Positions 9,829 to 19,582 are shown, counted from the stretch's first letter. The stretch is DNA of 64,000 nucleotides from Haliea alexandrii (GCF_003719295.1 NZ_RFLW01000001.1:248001-312000), one strand, 5' to 3'. Numbers and translations are program-made. The notes: generated from the sequence alone by a model not told the origin.

Positions 9829-10472
9829 GCGGGAGTCCAGTTGATGAAGTTGCGCAGCAGTTGCAGCCCGGCGGTGTGACTCTTCTCCGGGTGAAACTGG
9901 GTGGCGAAGAGGTTGTCGCGGGCCAGTGCAGCGTCGGCACACACACCGTAGTCGACGCTGCCGGCAAGCAGCGAACGGTCGGTGGCGGTGACGTAATAGC
10001 TGTGCACGAAATAAAAGCGGGTGGCATCCGGAATACCGTTCCAGAGTGGGTGCTCACTTACCTTGCGAACCTCACTCCAACCCATGTGCGGCACCTTCAG
10101 GCGCTGCCCGTCGGCGTCGTGCAACGGGTGACCGAAATGACGCACCGTACCGGGAATCACGTTCAGGCAGTCTACGCCGCCGTTTTCTTCCGAGTGGCTC
10201 ATCAGCGCCTGCATACCCACGCAAATGGCCAGTACGGGCTTGTGCTGTTCGGTCAGCGCCACCTGCAACAGTTCGTCACAGCGCAGGCGACGTATCTCTG
10301 CCATGCAATCACGAATGGCGCCGACGCCCGGAAACACCACACGGTCCGCCGCGCGAATCTGCTCCACGTCGTGGGTCACCACCACCCGCTCGGCGCCCAC
10401 ATGCGCCAGCGCACTGGCCACCGAATGCAGGTTGCCCATGCCGTAGTCGATCACTGCCACTGAAGCGCTCAC
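9822..10472 (-). CDS. hisH: Imidazole glycerol phosphate synthase, glutaminase subunit
   Basis: 216 residues, class I glutamine amidotransferase. The nucleophile cysteine is in AICVGMQAL (about residue 85) and the His-Glu pair in QFHPEKS near the C-terminus. It releases ammonia from glutamine for HisF. It sits five bases after hisB and overlaps hisA, as in Pseudomonas-type his operons. Confidence 0.95.
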   Translation of the reverse strand: MSASVAVIDYGMGNLHSVASALAHVGAERVVVTHDVEQIRAADRVVFPGVGAIRDCMAEIRRLRCDELLQVALTEQHKPVLAICVGMQALMSHSEENGGVDCLNVIPGTVRHFGHPLHDADGQRLKVPHMGWSEVRKVSEHPLWNGIPDATRFYFVHSYYVTATDRSLLAGSVDYGVCADAALARDNLFATQFHPEKSHTAGLQLLRNFINWTPAC

Positions 10473-10477
10473 GGGTG

Positions 10478-11071
10478 TTACAGCACGCCCTTGGTGGAGG
10501 GCATCATACCGGCCATGGCCGGGTCTGCCGACAGCGCCATACGCAGTGCACGGCCAAAGGCCTTGAACACCGTTTCGATCTGGTGGTGGGTATTGTCGCC
10601 GCGCAGGTTGTCGATATGCAGCGTCACTTGGGCGTGATTGACGAAGCCGTGGAAGAATTCCTGGAACAGGTCCACATCGAAACCGCCCACGGACGCGCGC
10701 GTGAACGGGATGTGATACACCAGCCCGGGCCGACCCGAGAAGTCCACCACAACACGAGACAGCGCTTCATCCAGGGGCACGTAGCTGTGGCCGTAGCGCA
10801 CAATGCCTTTCTTGTCGCCCACCGCTTTGGTAAACGCCTGGCCGAGGGTGATACCGATGTCCTCCACCGTGTGGTGGTCATCGATGTGCAGGTCACCCTT
10901 GGCGTGGATGTCCAGGTCGATCAGGCCGTGGCGCGCGATCTGGTCCAGCATGTGCTCGAGGAAGGGTATGCCGGTGTCGAATTTCGCCTGGCCGGAACCG
11001 TCGAGATTCACCGTCGCGGTGATCTGCGTTTCCAGCGTGTTGCGAGTTACACTCGCCTTGCGCTCAGACAT
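10478..11071 (-). CDS. hisB: Imidazoleglycerol-phosphate dehydratase
   Basis: 197 residues, monofunctional HisB without the histidinol phosphatase domain found in enterobacteria. The metal-binding motifs HHTVEDIGI and, in the second half, [13 protein letters not shown] are intact. It dehydrates IGP to imidazole acetol phosphate. The start [12 protein letters not shown] was chosen rather than the MQV seven codons earlier because the family begins here. It is the first gene of the his run and is divergent from the ArsS gene; the 276-base gap between them holds no other gene I can recognise. Confidence 0.95.
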   Translation of the reverse strand: MSERKASVTRNTLETQITATVNLDGSGQAKFDTGIPFLEHMLDQIARHGLIDLDIHAKGDLHIDDHHTVEDIGITLGQAFTKAVGDKKGIVRYGHSYVPLDEALSRVVVDFSGRPGLVYHIPFTRASVGGFDVDLFQEFFHGFVNHAQVTLHIDNLRGDNTHHQIETVFKAFGRALRMALSADPAMAGMMPSTKGVL

Positions 11072-11347
11072 GCTGTTCTCCAGAACCTGCACGGGCGGAT
11101 GGGACCGGGGCGTGCCCGGAAAAGCGCGCCATTATAGAAGAAAGCGGGGGCGAATTCACCGTTCTATCCACCGCGTTCTATGCGCCTCGGGCACACGCAC
11201 CGCTGGCATCGACAGCGAACAACCGCCAAACCGTGCCGCCAGCTGCTAAACTGCAGCGCGCCCGGTAACGTAACAATGTACCACCCACCGCATCCAAACA
11301 CGGCAGACGCAACCTCCGGGGCACTGCCGCAAAAGGACTCAACGCTC

Positions 11348-12307
11348 ATGCATGCCACCCTACCGCTGCTGGAAGCCACCGATTTCCCCACCATCAGGCG
11401 CGGCGACCTGCAAACCCTGCAGGTCAACCTGGGCTACCTGTGCAACCAGAGCTGCGTGCACTGCCACGTCAACGCCGGACCCACGCGCACCGAGATGATG
11501 AGCGACGACCTTATCGAGCTCATCCCACGGGTATTGCAAGCACGCGACATCTCGCTGCTGGACCTCACCGGCGGCGCACCGGAAATGCACCCGCGTTTTC
11601 GTGACCTGGTGGCCGCAGCCACCGCCCAGGGCGTGAAAGTGATAGACCGCTGCAACCTCACCATTCTGCGCGAGCCGGGTTACGAGGATATGGCCGCTTT
11701 CCTGGCACAGCACCGGGTCGATATCGTGGCCTCCATGCCCTGTTATTCACCGGCCAACGTTGACCAGCAACGCGGCAACGGGGTGTTCGACAAGAGCATT
11801 GCCGCCCTGCAGGCGCTGAACGCCCTGGGTTACGGTCAGCCCGGCAGCGGCCTCGCGCTGAACCTGGTGTACAACCCGCTTGGGCCCAGCCTGCCCCCCA
11901 ATCAGCAGGCGCTGGAAGCGGACTACAAGCGGGAACTGCGCGCCCATTTCGATATCGAATTCAACGCGCTGTTCACGCTGGCCAACATGCCCATAAAGCG
12001 CTTTGGCAGCACGCTGGTTTCCAAAGGGCAATTCGCGAGCTACATGCAGTTGCTGAAAGATGCCTACCAGCCCGGCAACCTGAACGGCGTGATGTGCCGC
12101 TCGCTGGTGAGCGTGGACTGGCAGGGCTACCTGTACGACTGCGATTTCAATCAGCAGCTGGACCTGCCCCTGCCCGGACAGGGCAGCCGACCCGAGCTGC
12201 ACAGCCTGCTGGTTGCCGACGTGCGCGGCGCGGAGATACGGACCGCCGACCATTGCTATGGCTGCACCGCTGGCCAGGGCAGCAGCTGCGGTGGCGCGCT
12301 GAACTGA
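11348..12307 (+). CDS. arsS: Radical SAM protein of the arsenosugar-biosynthesis ArsS family (Cys form)
   Basis: 319 residues. The radical SAM cluster motif CNQSCVHC (C32, C36, C39) is followed by TGGAPEM, and the C-terminus carries CYGCTAGQGSSCGG, the family's terminal cysteine motif. In selenoprotein members one of these positions is selenocysteine; here the reading is uninterrupted, so this is a cysteine form. The family makes 5'-deoxy-5'-dimethylarsinoyl-adenosine in arsenosugar synthesis. No arsM methyltransferase is in the window. An AAAGGA ribosome site supports ATG 11348; an upstream in-frame ATG at 11276 is possible. Confidence 0.85.
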   Translation: MHATLPLLEATDFPTIRRGDLQTLQVNLGYLCNQSCVHCHVNAGPTRTEMMSDDLIELIPRVLQARDISLLDLTGGAPEMHPRFRDLVAAATAQGVKVIDRCNLTILREPGYEDMAAFLAQHRVDIVASMPCYSPANVDQQRGNGVFDKSIAALQALNALGYGQPGSGLALNLVYNPLGPSLPPNQQALEADYKRELRAHFDIEFNALFTLANMPIKRFGSTLVSKGQFASYMQLLKDAYQPGNLNGVMCRSLVSVDWQGYLYDCDFNQQLDLPLPGQGSRPELHSLLVADVRGAEIRTADHCYGCTAGQGSSCGGALN

Positions 12308-12356
12308 GCTACCCCACAACCGGGTGCCCTCGGCGGCTCCCCCAAGGATAACAACG

Positions 12357-14519
12357 GTGAACCGAAAGCTCTTGATTGTGCTGGCCCTGCTCGGCCTCGT
12401 GCTGGCATTTTTTGCCCTTGGCCTGCACAACTACCTGACCCTCGACCAGCTAAAAGCCAGCCAGGCCCGGTTTGCCAACCTGCTGGCGGCACACCCGGTG
12501 GCGGTTCCAGCGGCCTATTTTGGCATTTATGTGGTGGTCACAGCGCTCTCCCTGCCGGGTGCTGCCATTATGACGCTGGCCGGCGGCGCGCTGTTCGGCC
12601 TGGGTTTCGGCCTGCTGCTGGTGTCCTTCGCGTCCAGTATCGGCGCCACTCTGGCTTTCCTCGTTGCCCGCTTCCTGCTGCGCGACAGCGTGCAGCACCG
12701 CTTCGGCGAGCGCCTGCGCGCCATCGACCGCGGCATTGAGCGCGATGGCGCGTTTTACCTGTTCACCCTGCGGCTGGTGCCCGTTTTTCCGTTTTTCATC
12801 ATCAACCTGTTGATGGGCCTTACCCGCCTGCGCACCTGGACGTTCTACTGGGTCAGCCAGGCAGGCATGCTGGCGGGTACCGCGGTGTATGTGAACGCCG
12901 GCACTCAACTCGCCGGCATTGAGCGTATCGGCGACATTCTTTCCCCGCAGTTGCTGCTGTCATTTGTGTTGCTCGGCCTTTTTCCCTGGGTCGCCAAGCT
13001 GTTGGTGGGCACCATACAGCGCCGCCGCGTGTACCGGCGCTGGCAGCGGCCGGCGCGCTTCGACCGCAACCTGGTAGTGATTGGGGCAGGCGCCGGCGGT
13101 TTGGTGTCTGCCTACATCGCCGCGGCAGTGAAGGCGAAAGTCACCTTGGTAGAAGCGCACAAGATGGGAGGTGACTGCCTCAACTACGGCTGTGTACCGA
13201 GCAAGGCACTGATCAAGAGCGCCAAAGTGGCGCAGCAAATGCGCCACGCCGATGCATACGGACTCAACCCCGGTGAGCCACAGTTCAGCTTTCCCGCCAT
13301 CATGGCGCGTATCCACCGCATCATCGCCGCCATCGAGCCTCACGACAGCGTGGAGCGCTACACCGGCCTCGGCGTGGAGGTGCTGCAGGGTTATGCCCGC
13401 ATTATCGACCCCTGGACGGTGGATATCGCCTTGAACAACGGCGGCACACAGCGCCTGACCACCCGCTCGATCGTGATTGCCGCCGGGGCCGCGCCGCTGG
13501 TGCCGGACCTGCCCGGGCTGGAAGACGCGGGGTATGTCACCAGCGATACCCTCTGGGAGCGCTTCGCCGAGCTGGACGCTCTACCGCAACGCCTGGTGGT
13601 AATGGGCGGCGGGCCGATTGGCTCCGAACTCGCCCAGGCCTTCGCCCGGCTCGGCGCCCATGTCACCCAGGTAGAACGCGGCCCCCGTATCCTGCCGAAG
13701 GAAGACCTGGAGGTCGCCGAGTTGGCGCGCGAGGCGCTGATGGCAGACGGCGTGCAGGTGCTCACCGGACATACGGCGTTGCGCTGTGAGCAGGACGCGG
13801 GCGAAAAGCGGCTGATCGTGGAACACGCCGGCACCGAGCTGGCCGTGCCCTTCGACCAGCTACTGGTATCCGTAGGCCGACAGGCGCGGCTTACAGGCTA
13901 CGGCCTGGAGGAGCTCGGCATTCCGACCAATCGCACTGTGAACACCAACGACTATCTGGAAACCCTCTACCCCAACATCTATGCCGCGGGGGATGTCGCC
14001 GGGCCCTACCAGTTCACTCACACCGCAGCACACATGGCGTGGTACGCGGCCGTAAACGCGTTGTTCGGGCAATTCAAGCGCTTCAAAGTGGACTACGCTG
14101 TGATCCCCTGGACCACCTTCATCGACCCGGAGGTGGCGCGCGTGGGCCTGAGTGAGCAGGAGGCCATCGACCGCGGCATCCCCCACGAAGTTACCCGCTT
14201 CGAGCTCGCCGAGCTGGACCGGGCGATCGCCGACAGCGCCACCCGGGGCTTTGTGAAAGTGCTCACCGTGCCCGGGCGCGACCGTATTCTGGGCGCCACC
14301 ATCGTTGGCACTCAGGGTGGCGATCTGCTGGCGGAGTTTGTGCTGGCCATGCGTCACGGCCTGGGGTTGAACAAAATCCTCGGCACTATCCACACCTACC
14401 CCACGCTGGCCGAAGCCAACAAATACGCCGCCGGCGCGTGGAAGAAGGCCCACGCACCGGAGCGCGTCCTGCGTTGGCTGCAGCGCTACCACCAGTGGCG
14501 GCGCGGCGGCACAGACTAA
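12357..14519 (+). CDS. TVP38/TMEM64 membrane domain fused to mercuric-reductase-like FAD oxidoreductase
   Basis: 720 residues from GTG 12357, which has AAGGA eight bases ahead; a GTG at 12324 lacks one. Residues 1-225 form a TVP38/TMEM64 (SNARE-associated) membrane domain with LPGAAIMTLAGGALFG and FTLRLVPVFPFFIINLLMG. From about 238 a class I pyridine nucleotide-disulfide oxidoreductase follows: FAD site VVIGAGAGG, redox pair CLNYGC (C274, C279), NAD site VVMGGGPIGSE, second FAD site AAGDVAGP, and a dimerisation domain with HTYPTLAEA. It lacks the N-terminal metal-binding domain and C-terminal CC of MerA. Adjacent to arsS by 49 bases, so a role in arsenical or other thiol redox at the membrane is inferred. 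Confidence 0.85.
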   Translation: MNRKLLIVLALLGLVLAFFALGLHNYLTLDQLKASQARFANLLAAHPVAVPAAYFGIYVVVTALSLPGAAIMTLAGGALFGLGFGLLLVSFASSIGATLAFLVARFLLRDSVQHRFGERLRAIDRGIERDGAFYLFTLRLVPVFPFFIINLLMGLTRLRTWTFYWVSQAGMLAGTAVYVNAGTQLAGIERIGDILSPQLLLSFVLLGLFPWVAKLLVGTIQRRRVYRRWQRPARFDRNLVVIGAGAGGLVSAYIAAAVKAKVTLVEAHKMGGDCLNYGCVPSKALIKSAKVAQQMRHADAYGLNPGEPQFSFPAIMARIHRIIAAIEPHDSVERYTGLGVEVLQGYARIIDPWTVDIALNNGGTQRLTTRSIVIAAGAAPLVPDLPGLEDAGYVTSDTLWERFAELDALPQRLVVMGGGPIGSELAQAFARLGAHVTQVERGPRILPKEDLEVAELAREALMADGVQVLTGHTALRCEQDAGEKRLIVEHAGTELAVPFDQLLVSVGRQARLTGYGLEELGIPTNRTVNTNDYLETLYPNIYAAGDVAGPYQFTHTAAHMAWYAAVNALFGQFKRFKVDYAVIPWTTFIDPEVARVGLSEQEAIDRGIPHEVTRFELAELDRAIADSATRGFVKVLTVPGRDRILGATIVGTQGGDLLAEFVLAMRHGLGLNKILGTIHTYPTLAEANKYAAGAWKKAHAPERVLRWLQRYHQWRRGGTD

Positions 14520-14556
14520 GAGCGCAACGCCCCGGAGGCCTGCAACGTCGCGCCTG

Positions 14557-15423
14557 CTACCCCGCCGGGGCCTGCAGGTAACGCTGCAGAAACGTGTCGG
14601 CGGCGGGCAGCGCGCTGCCCACGGTCAGGAAAGTGAGAATGTGACCGCGGGCCGGCAATCGCTCCAGCTCCACCGGCACATCGTGGGCTTGCAGGGCGCT
14701 GACAAACTCTTCGGCATGGTCGATGGTCACCAGGGTATCGGCGCCGCCGTGGAACAGGTAGAACGGCGGCGCGCCCGCGTGCACCCGCGTCACCGGGGAA
14801 GCAGCGGCAAAGGTTTCCGGAATTTCCGTGATGCGCCCACCCAGGAATTGTGGCACCAGCTTGCCCCCGGGGTACTTGCGCAAATCCATGGGGGAGCCGC
14901 CGGCGATTACTACCGCCGGGCGTGTCTGCGCACCGCCCCAGGGCCTGTCCAGATCATCCCCGGTGCCTGCCGCCAGCGCCATCAGGCTCAACAGATGCGC
15001 ACCGGCCGAGTAGCCGAAGGCGGCGATACGTTGTGTATCCAGCTGCAGTTCCAGTGCCTCGCGGTGCAGCCAGTGCATGGCCTGCTGCAGGTCGTAGACC
15101 TGCGCGGGGTATTTTGCTTCGGGGGCAAAACGGTAACTGGCGTTCATCACCACATACCCCTTACCCACGTAGTAGCGCGCCAGGCGCGTCATGTCATCGC
15201 GGCTACGCCGCTCCCAGCCACCACCGTGCACCAGCAGCATCCCGGGAAAAGGCCCTGTGCCCCGGGGCCGGTAAACATCGGCCTCCAAAGGCTCCGGCCA
15301 ATCTGGCGGAGTGTAGATAACCGTGTTTATCGCCACGGCGGGCTGCTTCTGCCCCAGTACCACGCCACAGCCAGCCACCGTGAGTGATGCGGCAGCGACC
15401 ACGGCGGCAACCAGCAACTTCAT
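14557..15423 (-). CDS. Alpha/beta hydrolase lipoprotein (esterase/lipase family)
   Basis: About 288 residues. The N-terminal signal ends in the lipobox VAGC, so the mature protein should be membrane-anchored by lipid. The fold shows the oxyanion HGGGW, the nucleophile elbow GYSAG, Asp in the segment HGGADTLV and His in RGHILTF: a complete BD-FAE/HSL-like esterase set. Substrate unknown. A start three codons earlier (15432) is equally possible. It is convergent with the flavoprotein and divergent from mutY. Confidence 0.82.
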   Translation of the reverse strand: MKLLVAAVVAAASLTVAGCGVVLGQKQPAVAINTVIYTPPDWPEPLEADVYRPRGTGPFPGMLLVHGGGWERRSRDDMTRLARYYVGKGYVVMNASYRFAPEAKYPAQVYDLQQAMHWLHREALELQLDTQRIAAFGYSAGAHLLSLMALAAGTGDDLDRPWGGAQTRPAVVIAGGSPMDLRKYPGGKLVPQFLGGRITEIPETFAAASPVTRVHAGAPPFYLFHGGADTLVTIDHAEEFVSALQAHDVPVELERLPARGHILTFLTVGSALPAADTFLQRYLQAPAG

Positions 15424-15535
15424 CGTTTGCAAACCGTCTCTACTTTCATCATGTCCAATTTACGCAACGGGAAAGGATTCGGCCCTGTCCGGGTGATAAC
15501 GCTATGTGCCAGCGGAACTGCAGTACACTACGCTG

Positions 15536-16582
15536 ATGCCTAAACAACCTTCATTCGCCGGGCGCGTGCTCACCTGGTTTGACCAGCACGGTCGCAAAGA
15601 CCTGCCCTGGCAATACGATACCAGCCCCTACCGGGTCTGGGTGTCGGAGATCATGCTGCAACAAACCCAGGTGCGCACGGTTATTCCGTATTTTGCGCGT
15701 TTCATGCAGCGCTTCCCCGATGTGCAGACGCTGGCGGCAGCGCCCACCGATGAGGTCCTCCACCTGTGGACCGGGCTGGGGTACTACGCGCGGGCGCGCA
15801 ACCTGCACCGCGCGGCACAGCAGGTGTGCAGCGAACACGCCGGCAGCTTTCCAGACAACCTGGAAGGACTGCAGAGCCTGCCCGGCATCGGCCGTTCCAC
15901 CGCCGGGGCGATCCTCGCCATTGCCTTCGCGCAACGGGCGTCCATTCTGGATGGCAATGTAAAGCGCGTACTGGCGCGCTATCACGCGGTTGCCGGCTGG
16001 CCCGGGCAAACGGCCGTGCACCGCCAGCTGTGGGACTTCGCCGAGCAGCACACACCGCAGCGCCGCGTGGCCGACTACACACAGGCCATGATGGACCTCG
16101 GGGCCACCCTGTGCACACGCAGCCGGCCCCGCTGCGCGGACTGCCCGTTACAGGACAGCTGCAGCGCACATGCGCAGGGTCGTGAGGGTGAGTTCCCGGG
16201 CAAGAAGCCGCGCAAGGTGTTGCCGGTTCGCTCGACCGTGTTTCTGATCCTGCGTGACCGGCAGGGCCACGTGCTACTGCAACAGCGCCCGGCGAGCGGC
16301 ATTTGGGGAGGGCTGTGGTGCTTTCCCGAACTGGATTCGGTTGAGGCCGCCGCCCCGTGGTGCCGCGACCGGCTCGGCCGCGAACCTGCGGCAACGCTCC
16401 CGGGACCGCCGTTTCGTCACACCTTCAGCCACTACCACCTGGATATTCAGCCCCTGCACGTGCAGCTGGCAATACAACCCGAGGCCGTCATGGAAGCCAG
16501 TGACCAGCTCTGGTATAACGTGCAAAAACCCCTTGAAATCGGCCTTGCCGCACCGGTCGCCCGGTTGCTGGCAAGCCTCTGA
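15536..16582 (+). CDS. mutY: A/G-specific adenine DNA glycosylase
   Basis: 348 residues. The helix-hairpin-helix [12 protein letters not shown] is followed by the catalytic aspartate region, and the [4Fe-4S] ligands appear as C-X6-C-X2-C-X5-C within [17 protein letters not shown]. The C-terminal half is the NUDIX-like domain that recognises 8-oxoguanine ([17 protein letters not shown]). It removes adenine mispaired with 8-oxoG. ATG 15536 gives the usual N-terminus; GTG 15506 is an alternative. It is followed after 15 bases by yggX, the same order as in E. coli. Confidence 0.95.
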   Translation: MPKQPSFAGRVLTWFDQHGRKDLPWQYDTSPYRVWVSEIMLQQTQVRTVIPYFARFMQRFPDVQTLAAAPTDEVLHLWTGLGYYARARNLHRAAQQVCSEHAGSFPDNLEGLQSLPGIGRSTAGAILAIAFAQRASILDGNVKRVLARYHAVAGWPGQTAVHRQLWDFAEQHTPQRRVADYTQAMMDLGATLCTRSRPRCADCPLQDSCSAHAQGREGEFPGKKPRKVLPVRSTVFLILRDRQGHVLLQQRPASGIWGGLWCFPELDSVEAAAPWCRDRLGREPAATLPGPPFRHTFSHYHLDIQPLHVQLAIQPEAVMEASDQLWYNVQKPLEIGLAAPVARLLASL

Positions 16583-16597
16583 CCGCGGAGCATACAC

Positions 16598-16873
16598 ATG
16601 TCCAGAACCGTATTCTGCAAGCGCTACCAGCAGGAACTGGAAGGCCTTGACGCACCACCCTACCCCGGCCCCAAGGGCCAGGATATTTTCGACAATGTGT
16701 CGAAACAGGCCTGGAACGAATGGCAGGCGCAACAGACCATGCTGATCAACGAAAAGCAGTTGAGCCTGATTGACCCCGCGACGCGCAAATACCTGCAGGA
16801 GGAAATGGACAAGTTCTTCGCTGGGGAAGAACACGACCGTGCCGAAGGTTATGTGCCGCCCTCGAACAGCTGA
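16598..16873 (+). CDS. yggX: YggX-type Fe(II)-trafficking protein
   Basis: 91 residues, full family length, with [17 protein letters not shown] at the N-terminus including conserved Cys7, and the [12 protein letters not shown] segment. Small cytoplasmic protein linked to protection of iron-sulfur clusters from oxidants. Cotranscribed with mutY, which itself carries an iron-sulfur cluster. Its stop directly abuts the stop of the convergent AI-2E family gene. Confidence 0.95.
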   Translation: MSRTVFCKRYQQELEGLDAPPYPGPKGQDIFDNVSKQAWNEWQAQQTMLINEKQLSLIDPATRKYLQEEMDKFFAGEEHDRAEGYVPPSNS

Positions 16874-17995
16874 TCAGGCGCGAGTCTCGATCAGCTGCAT
16901 CCAGTAGCGCAGCACAGTGGTCTGGCCGAAGGCCAGCTTGAGGCACACCAGCAGCGGCACCGCGAGCAGCACACCCACAAACCCCCACAGCCAGCCCCAG
17001 ACCAGCAGCCACACCAGAATCACCAGTGGGTTGAGCCGCATGTTGCGCCCCAAAACCAGCGGCGTGATCACCTGCGCTTCGACCAGGTTGATACTGAAAT
17101 AGACCAGGGCCGGCAGCAGGGCATAGGCCACCGGGCCGTACTGCACCACACCGGCCAGCAACAGCAGCACAACGCCCAGCAGCGGGCCCACGTAGGGCGC
17201 AAAGTTCAGCATGCCCACCATCACGCCCCAGAGCAGCGGGTCCTGTACACCCAGTACCCAGAGCACGCCCCCCACAGACAGACCCAGGCAGGCATTGATC
17301 AGGCTCACCGTGAGAATGTAGCGCGACAGCTCCACCTGTACCGTGTGCACCAGCTCAAGGGATGCGCGCTGGTCGTTAATCCCGGGGAATATCTCCACGA
17401 AGGCGGTAAACAGGCGCGAGCCGAAAATGAGCAGGAACAGAATCAACAGGACTGTTGTGAATAGCTGGGCGATCGCCACCGGTGCCGCACCCAGGGTGGC
17501 CAACAATAACTCCAGACCGCCCTGTTTGAGGCGCTCGCTCACCCGGTCCGGCCTGCGTTCACCCTTCTCGCCATCGTTGCTCTCAGCCTCGTCGCTGTCA
17601 CCGCCAAACAGGCCGAAGAAGCTGAAGCCCTCCTCCGGCTGCGGGGGTTTCTCTGCCTGGGGTGCAAGCTTGTCGGTGAGATTGTCCACCTCATCCGAGA
17701 GCTTCTCGGTGAGCCGCGGTATCGCTTCCGCCCAGCGCTGCGCCGGCTCCGCGAGCTGGCTGCCGAGCAAGCTCAGGGGGCCGCCAATGAGCGCCAGAAT
17801 AAGCACCGCCGAAACCGTGCGCGGCACATAGAACCGCTTCAGCAGTTTTACCAGGGGGTTCAAGAGCAGGGCAAAGAACAACGCCACGAATACCGGCATC
17901 AGCAGGCTCTTGGCGAAATACACCGTGTAGAGCACCGCCAGTGCAGCGAGGATGCGCAGTGACAGAGTGCCGGGAGGAACACGCGCTTCACTCAT
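16874..17995 (-). CDS. AI-2E family transporter (PerM-like permease)
   Basis: 373 residues and about seven or eight membrane helices (for example 11-45, 61-80, 165-200, 225-265, 280-345). An internal acidic, glutamate-rich hydrophilic loop at about 110-155 is longer than usual. The family includes TqsA and PerM; substrates are mostly unknown, and the AI-2 label should not be taken as proof. It overlaps the small gene upstream by four bases and ends the yqjD-like operon. Confidence 0.83.
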   Translation of the reverse strand: MSEARVPPGTLSLRILAALAVLYTVYFAKSLLMPVFVALFFALLLNPLVKLLKRFYVPRTVSAVLILALIGGPLSLLGSQLAEPAQRWAEAIPRLTEKLSDEVDNLTDKLAPQAEKPPQPEEGFSFFGLFGGDSDEAESNDGEKGERRPDRVSERLKQGGLELLLATLGAAPVAIAQLFTTVLLILFLLIFGSRLFTAFVEIFPGINDQRASLELVHTVQVELSRYILTVSLINACLGLSVGGVLWVLGVQDPLLWGVMVGMLNFAPYVGPLLGVVLLLLAGVVQYGPVAYALLPALVYFSINLVEAQVITPLVLGRNMRLNPLVILVWLLVWGWLWGFVGVLLAVPLLVCLKLAFGQTTVLRYWMQLIETRA

Positions 17996-18291
17996 GGTAG
18001 CGGGCTACCTCCGCTGAATACGGCACGCAGAATGTTACGCGGCAACAGGGGCCAGAGCCGCACGCCGTGGCGCAGCAAGCGGGAGGCACGTGGATTGCGA
18101 ACACTGGCCGACAGCACCCGATCCACGATGAACCCGGTCAGGAAACCACCGCCCACCAGCCAGCCAGGGTGCGCCGCCCGCAGGTAGGCAATCCGCCCCT
18201 CACCGTTGGCCTGCAGCTGCTGCCAATGCGCATCCAGCCGACTCTCCGCGGCTTGCAACTCACGGATTCTCTGCTTGCGGCTTGTTGCCAT
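17992..18291 (-). CDS. Small basic protein, YqjK-like
   Basis: 99 residues, positively charged, with a glycine-rich hydrophobic stretch GWLVGGGFLTGFIVDRVL in the middle and a basic C-terminal half. Length, charge and position after yqjE suggest a YqjK-like protein, but sequence similarity is too low to be firm. It overlaps the upstream gene by 32 bases and the permease by four, so it belongs to one operon. Confidence 0.6.
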   Translation of the reverse strand: MATSRKQRIRELQAAESRLDAHWQQLQANGEGRIAYLRAAHPGWLVGGGFLTGFIVDRVLSASVRNPRASRLLRHGVRLWPLLPRNILRAVFSGGSPLP

Positions 18292-18772
18292 TGTCCGCCT
18301 CCATTATGGCGCGCAACTGGCGTCGGGTCGCCGGCAGTGCAAGGCTGCGGGCATAACGCCGCGCCGCCAACCACAGCAGCAGTAAGGCCGATGCCTGTAG
18401 CCCGGTAAACGCCACCAGCCCCAGCGCCACCGATTCCAATGCGGCATACGCCCACCACGCCAGCAACACGCTTAAACCCAGCCAGGCAAAGATCACCAGG
18501 GGCACCACGGCCAACACGACCAACGCCAGCCGACCGGCATCGCCGACAGCCAGCTGCAACTCCAGCAGCGCGAGCCGGGAAAACGCATTGCCCGCCTCCA
18601 GAGCTTGCTGCAGTAGCGCCTGCCAGTTTCGCAACTCGGCTTCCAGACCTGCACCCGCGCGGGCGACGTCACCTTCACGGGCCTGCTCGTTGGCGGCAGC
18701 GCCGGGTTCAGCTGCGTGGCTGTGCTCACCTGCAGCGGGATCCCGCGCAGGCTCCTCGGGTACCGGGCTCAA
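18260..18772 (-). CDS. yqjE: YqjE-like/phage-holin-superfamily membrane protein
   Basis: 170 residues. A hydrophilic, Ala/Glu-rich N-terminal 60 residues is followed by two strong helices (about 80-105 and 112-140), typical of the YqjE family of inner-membrane proteins. It lies between yqjD-like and yqjK-like genes, overlapping both. The N-terminal extension is longer than in E. coli YqjE. Function unknown beyond envelope association. Confidence 0.7.
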   Translation of the reverse strand: MSPVPEEPARDPAAGEHSHAAEPGAAANEQAREGDVARAGAGLEAELRNWQALLQQALEAGNAFSRLALLELQLAVGDAGRLALVVLAVVPLVIFAWLGLSVLLAWWAYAALESVALGLVAFTGLQASALLLLWLAARRYARSLALPATRRQLRAIMEADNGNKPQAENP

Positions 18773-19068
18773 TGCCGAGACAGCAACCGCGAGACCAGCA
18801 AGCCTGCAAAGAAGGCAATGCCTATGGTCGCCAGGGGTTTGTCGTGAACGTAGCGCTCCACTTCGTGGCCGAGCTCATCGGCTTTGTCCTTGCCTTTGAG
18901 CAGTTGCTTCATGGCATCTTGCTTGAGATCCAGGCCCGCCGCCTCTGCGGCCTGGCGGAAATGCTGCTGGGCCTCCAGCATGTTCTGGTAGGCGGCCATT
19001 GCGGCCTCTTTGCCGGAATCCAGCTCCTGCTGCTGCGCGGAGGTTTTCTTGCCAGTGGACTCTGCCAT
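18769..19068 (-). CDS. yqjD: DUF883 family protein, YqjD/ElaB-like
   Basis: 99 residues: an Ala/Lys/Glu-rich helical body followed by a single C-terminal membrane segment, ending DKPLATIGIAFFAGLLVSRL, the DUF883 signature. E. coli YqjD and ElaB are tail-anchored inner-membrane proteins that bind ribosomes in stationary phase. ATG 19068 has an AAGGAG site seven bases ahead; an ATG at 19122 lies too far upstream. It heads the yqjD-yqjE-yqjK-permease operon. Confidence 0.85.
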   Translation of the reverse strand: MAESTGKKTSAQQQELDSGKEAAMAAYQNMLEAQQHFRQAAEAAGLDLKQDAMKQLLKGKDKADELGHEVERYVHDKPLATIGIAFFAGLLVSRLLSRH

Positions 19069-19230
19069 GTCAGCTCCTTCGTCTACCGCTATCCATTTGT
19101 CCGTGCCCTCAGCATAGCCCAAGCGGCGGGTAGTCGCATCTTCACCGGGATGTCATCAAGCCACCCCACCACCGCTTGACTCCCGCAGCCACTACGGTTT
19201 TAATACGCACCCTCCGCAATAGCAGTACAT

Positions 19231-19306
19231 GCCCGGATAGCTCAGTTGGTAGAGCAGGGGATTGAAAATCCCCGTGTCGGCAGTTCGATTCTGTCTCCGG
19301 GCACCA
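19231..19306 (+). tRNA. tRNA-Phe (anticodon GAA)
   Basis: A complete 76-base cloverleaf: acceptor stem GCCCGGA pairing with TCCGGGC, D-loop AGCTCAGTTGGTAGAGC, anticodon stem GGGGA/TCCCC with loop TTGAAAA (GAA at 19264-19266), T-loop GTTCGATTC, and an encoded CCA end. It is solitary; the bases after it contain decayed coding fragments on the other strand. Confidence 0.97.
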
Positions 19307-19383
19307 CCTATTCCGTACCTTTCCTGCCAGCTGCAGCAAACAGTGCCTGGCTGACGACGGCAGCAGACCGCGCTCAGGGCGCC

Positions 19384-19482
19384 TGTATTTTTTGTCGGTG
19401 GCGCCTTCCACCGCACGGCCAGCATCCTGAACCGCCTCATCGATATTCTCGCCGGCCTCCCCCGGTGGCCCGTTGTTGTCGC
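19384..19482 (-). pseudogene. Fragment of a small lipoprotein gene
   Basis: On the minus strand a frame reads CIAACDNNGPPGEAGENIDE and then AVQDAGRAVEGATDKK, which looks like the lipobox and acidic/alanine-rich helix of a small bacterial lipoprotein. In-frame stops (TGA TGA) lie just upstream where the signal peptide should be, and the frame then runs into unrelated codons towards the tRNA. I read it as a frameshifted relic. Its original function is not known. Confidence 0.45.
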
Positions 19483-19582
19483 AAGCCGCAATGCAGCGTC
19501 ATCACCGCTGCGCCGAGCTCCGCACAGGCACCTCGGCAATGGTTAAAGCACTCGATCACATTGCCGTTGTAGGCCATCGCAG

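Noticed and set aside
14529..14571. GCCCCGG/CCGGGGC hairpin between the flavoprotein and the lipoprotein esterase
   Set aside because: No T-run on either side and part of it lies in the esterase coding region, so it is not called a terminator.
19441..19577. Cysteine-containing 46-residue minus-strand frame starting MAYNGNVIECFNHC
   Set aside because: No ribosome site or family; it overlaps the lipoprotein relic and runs out of frame with it. Could be the shifted N-terminal part of the same relic.
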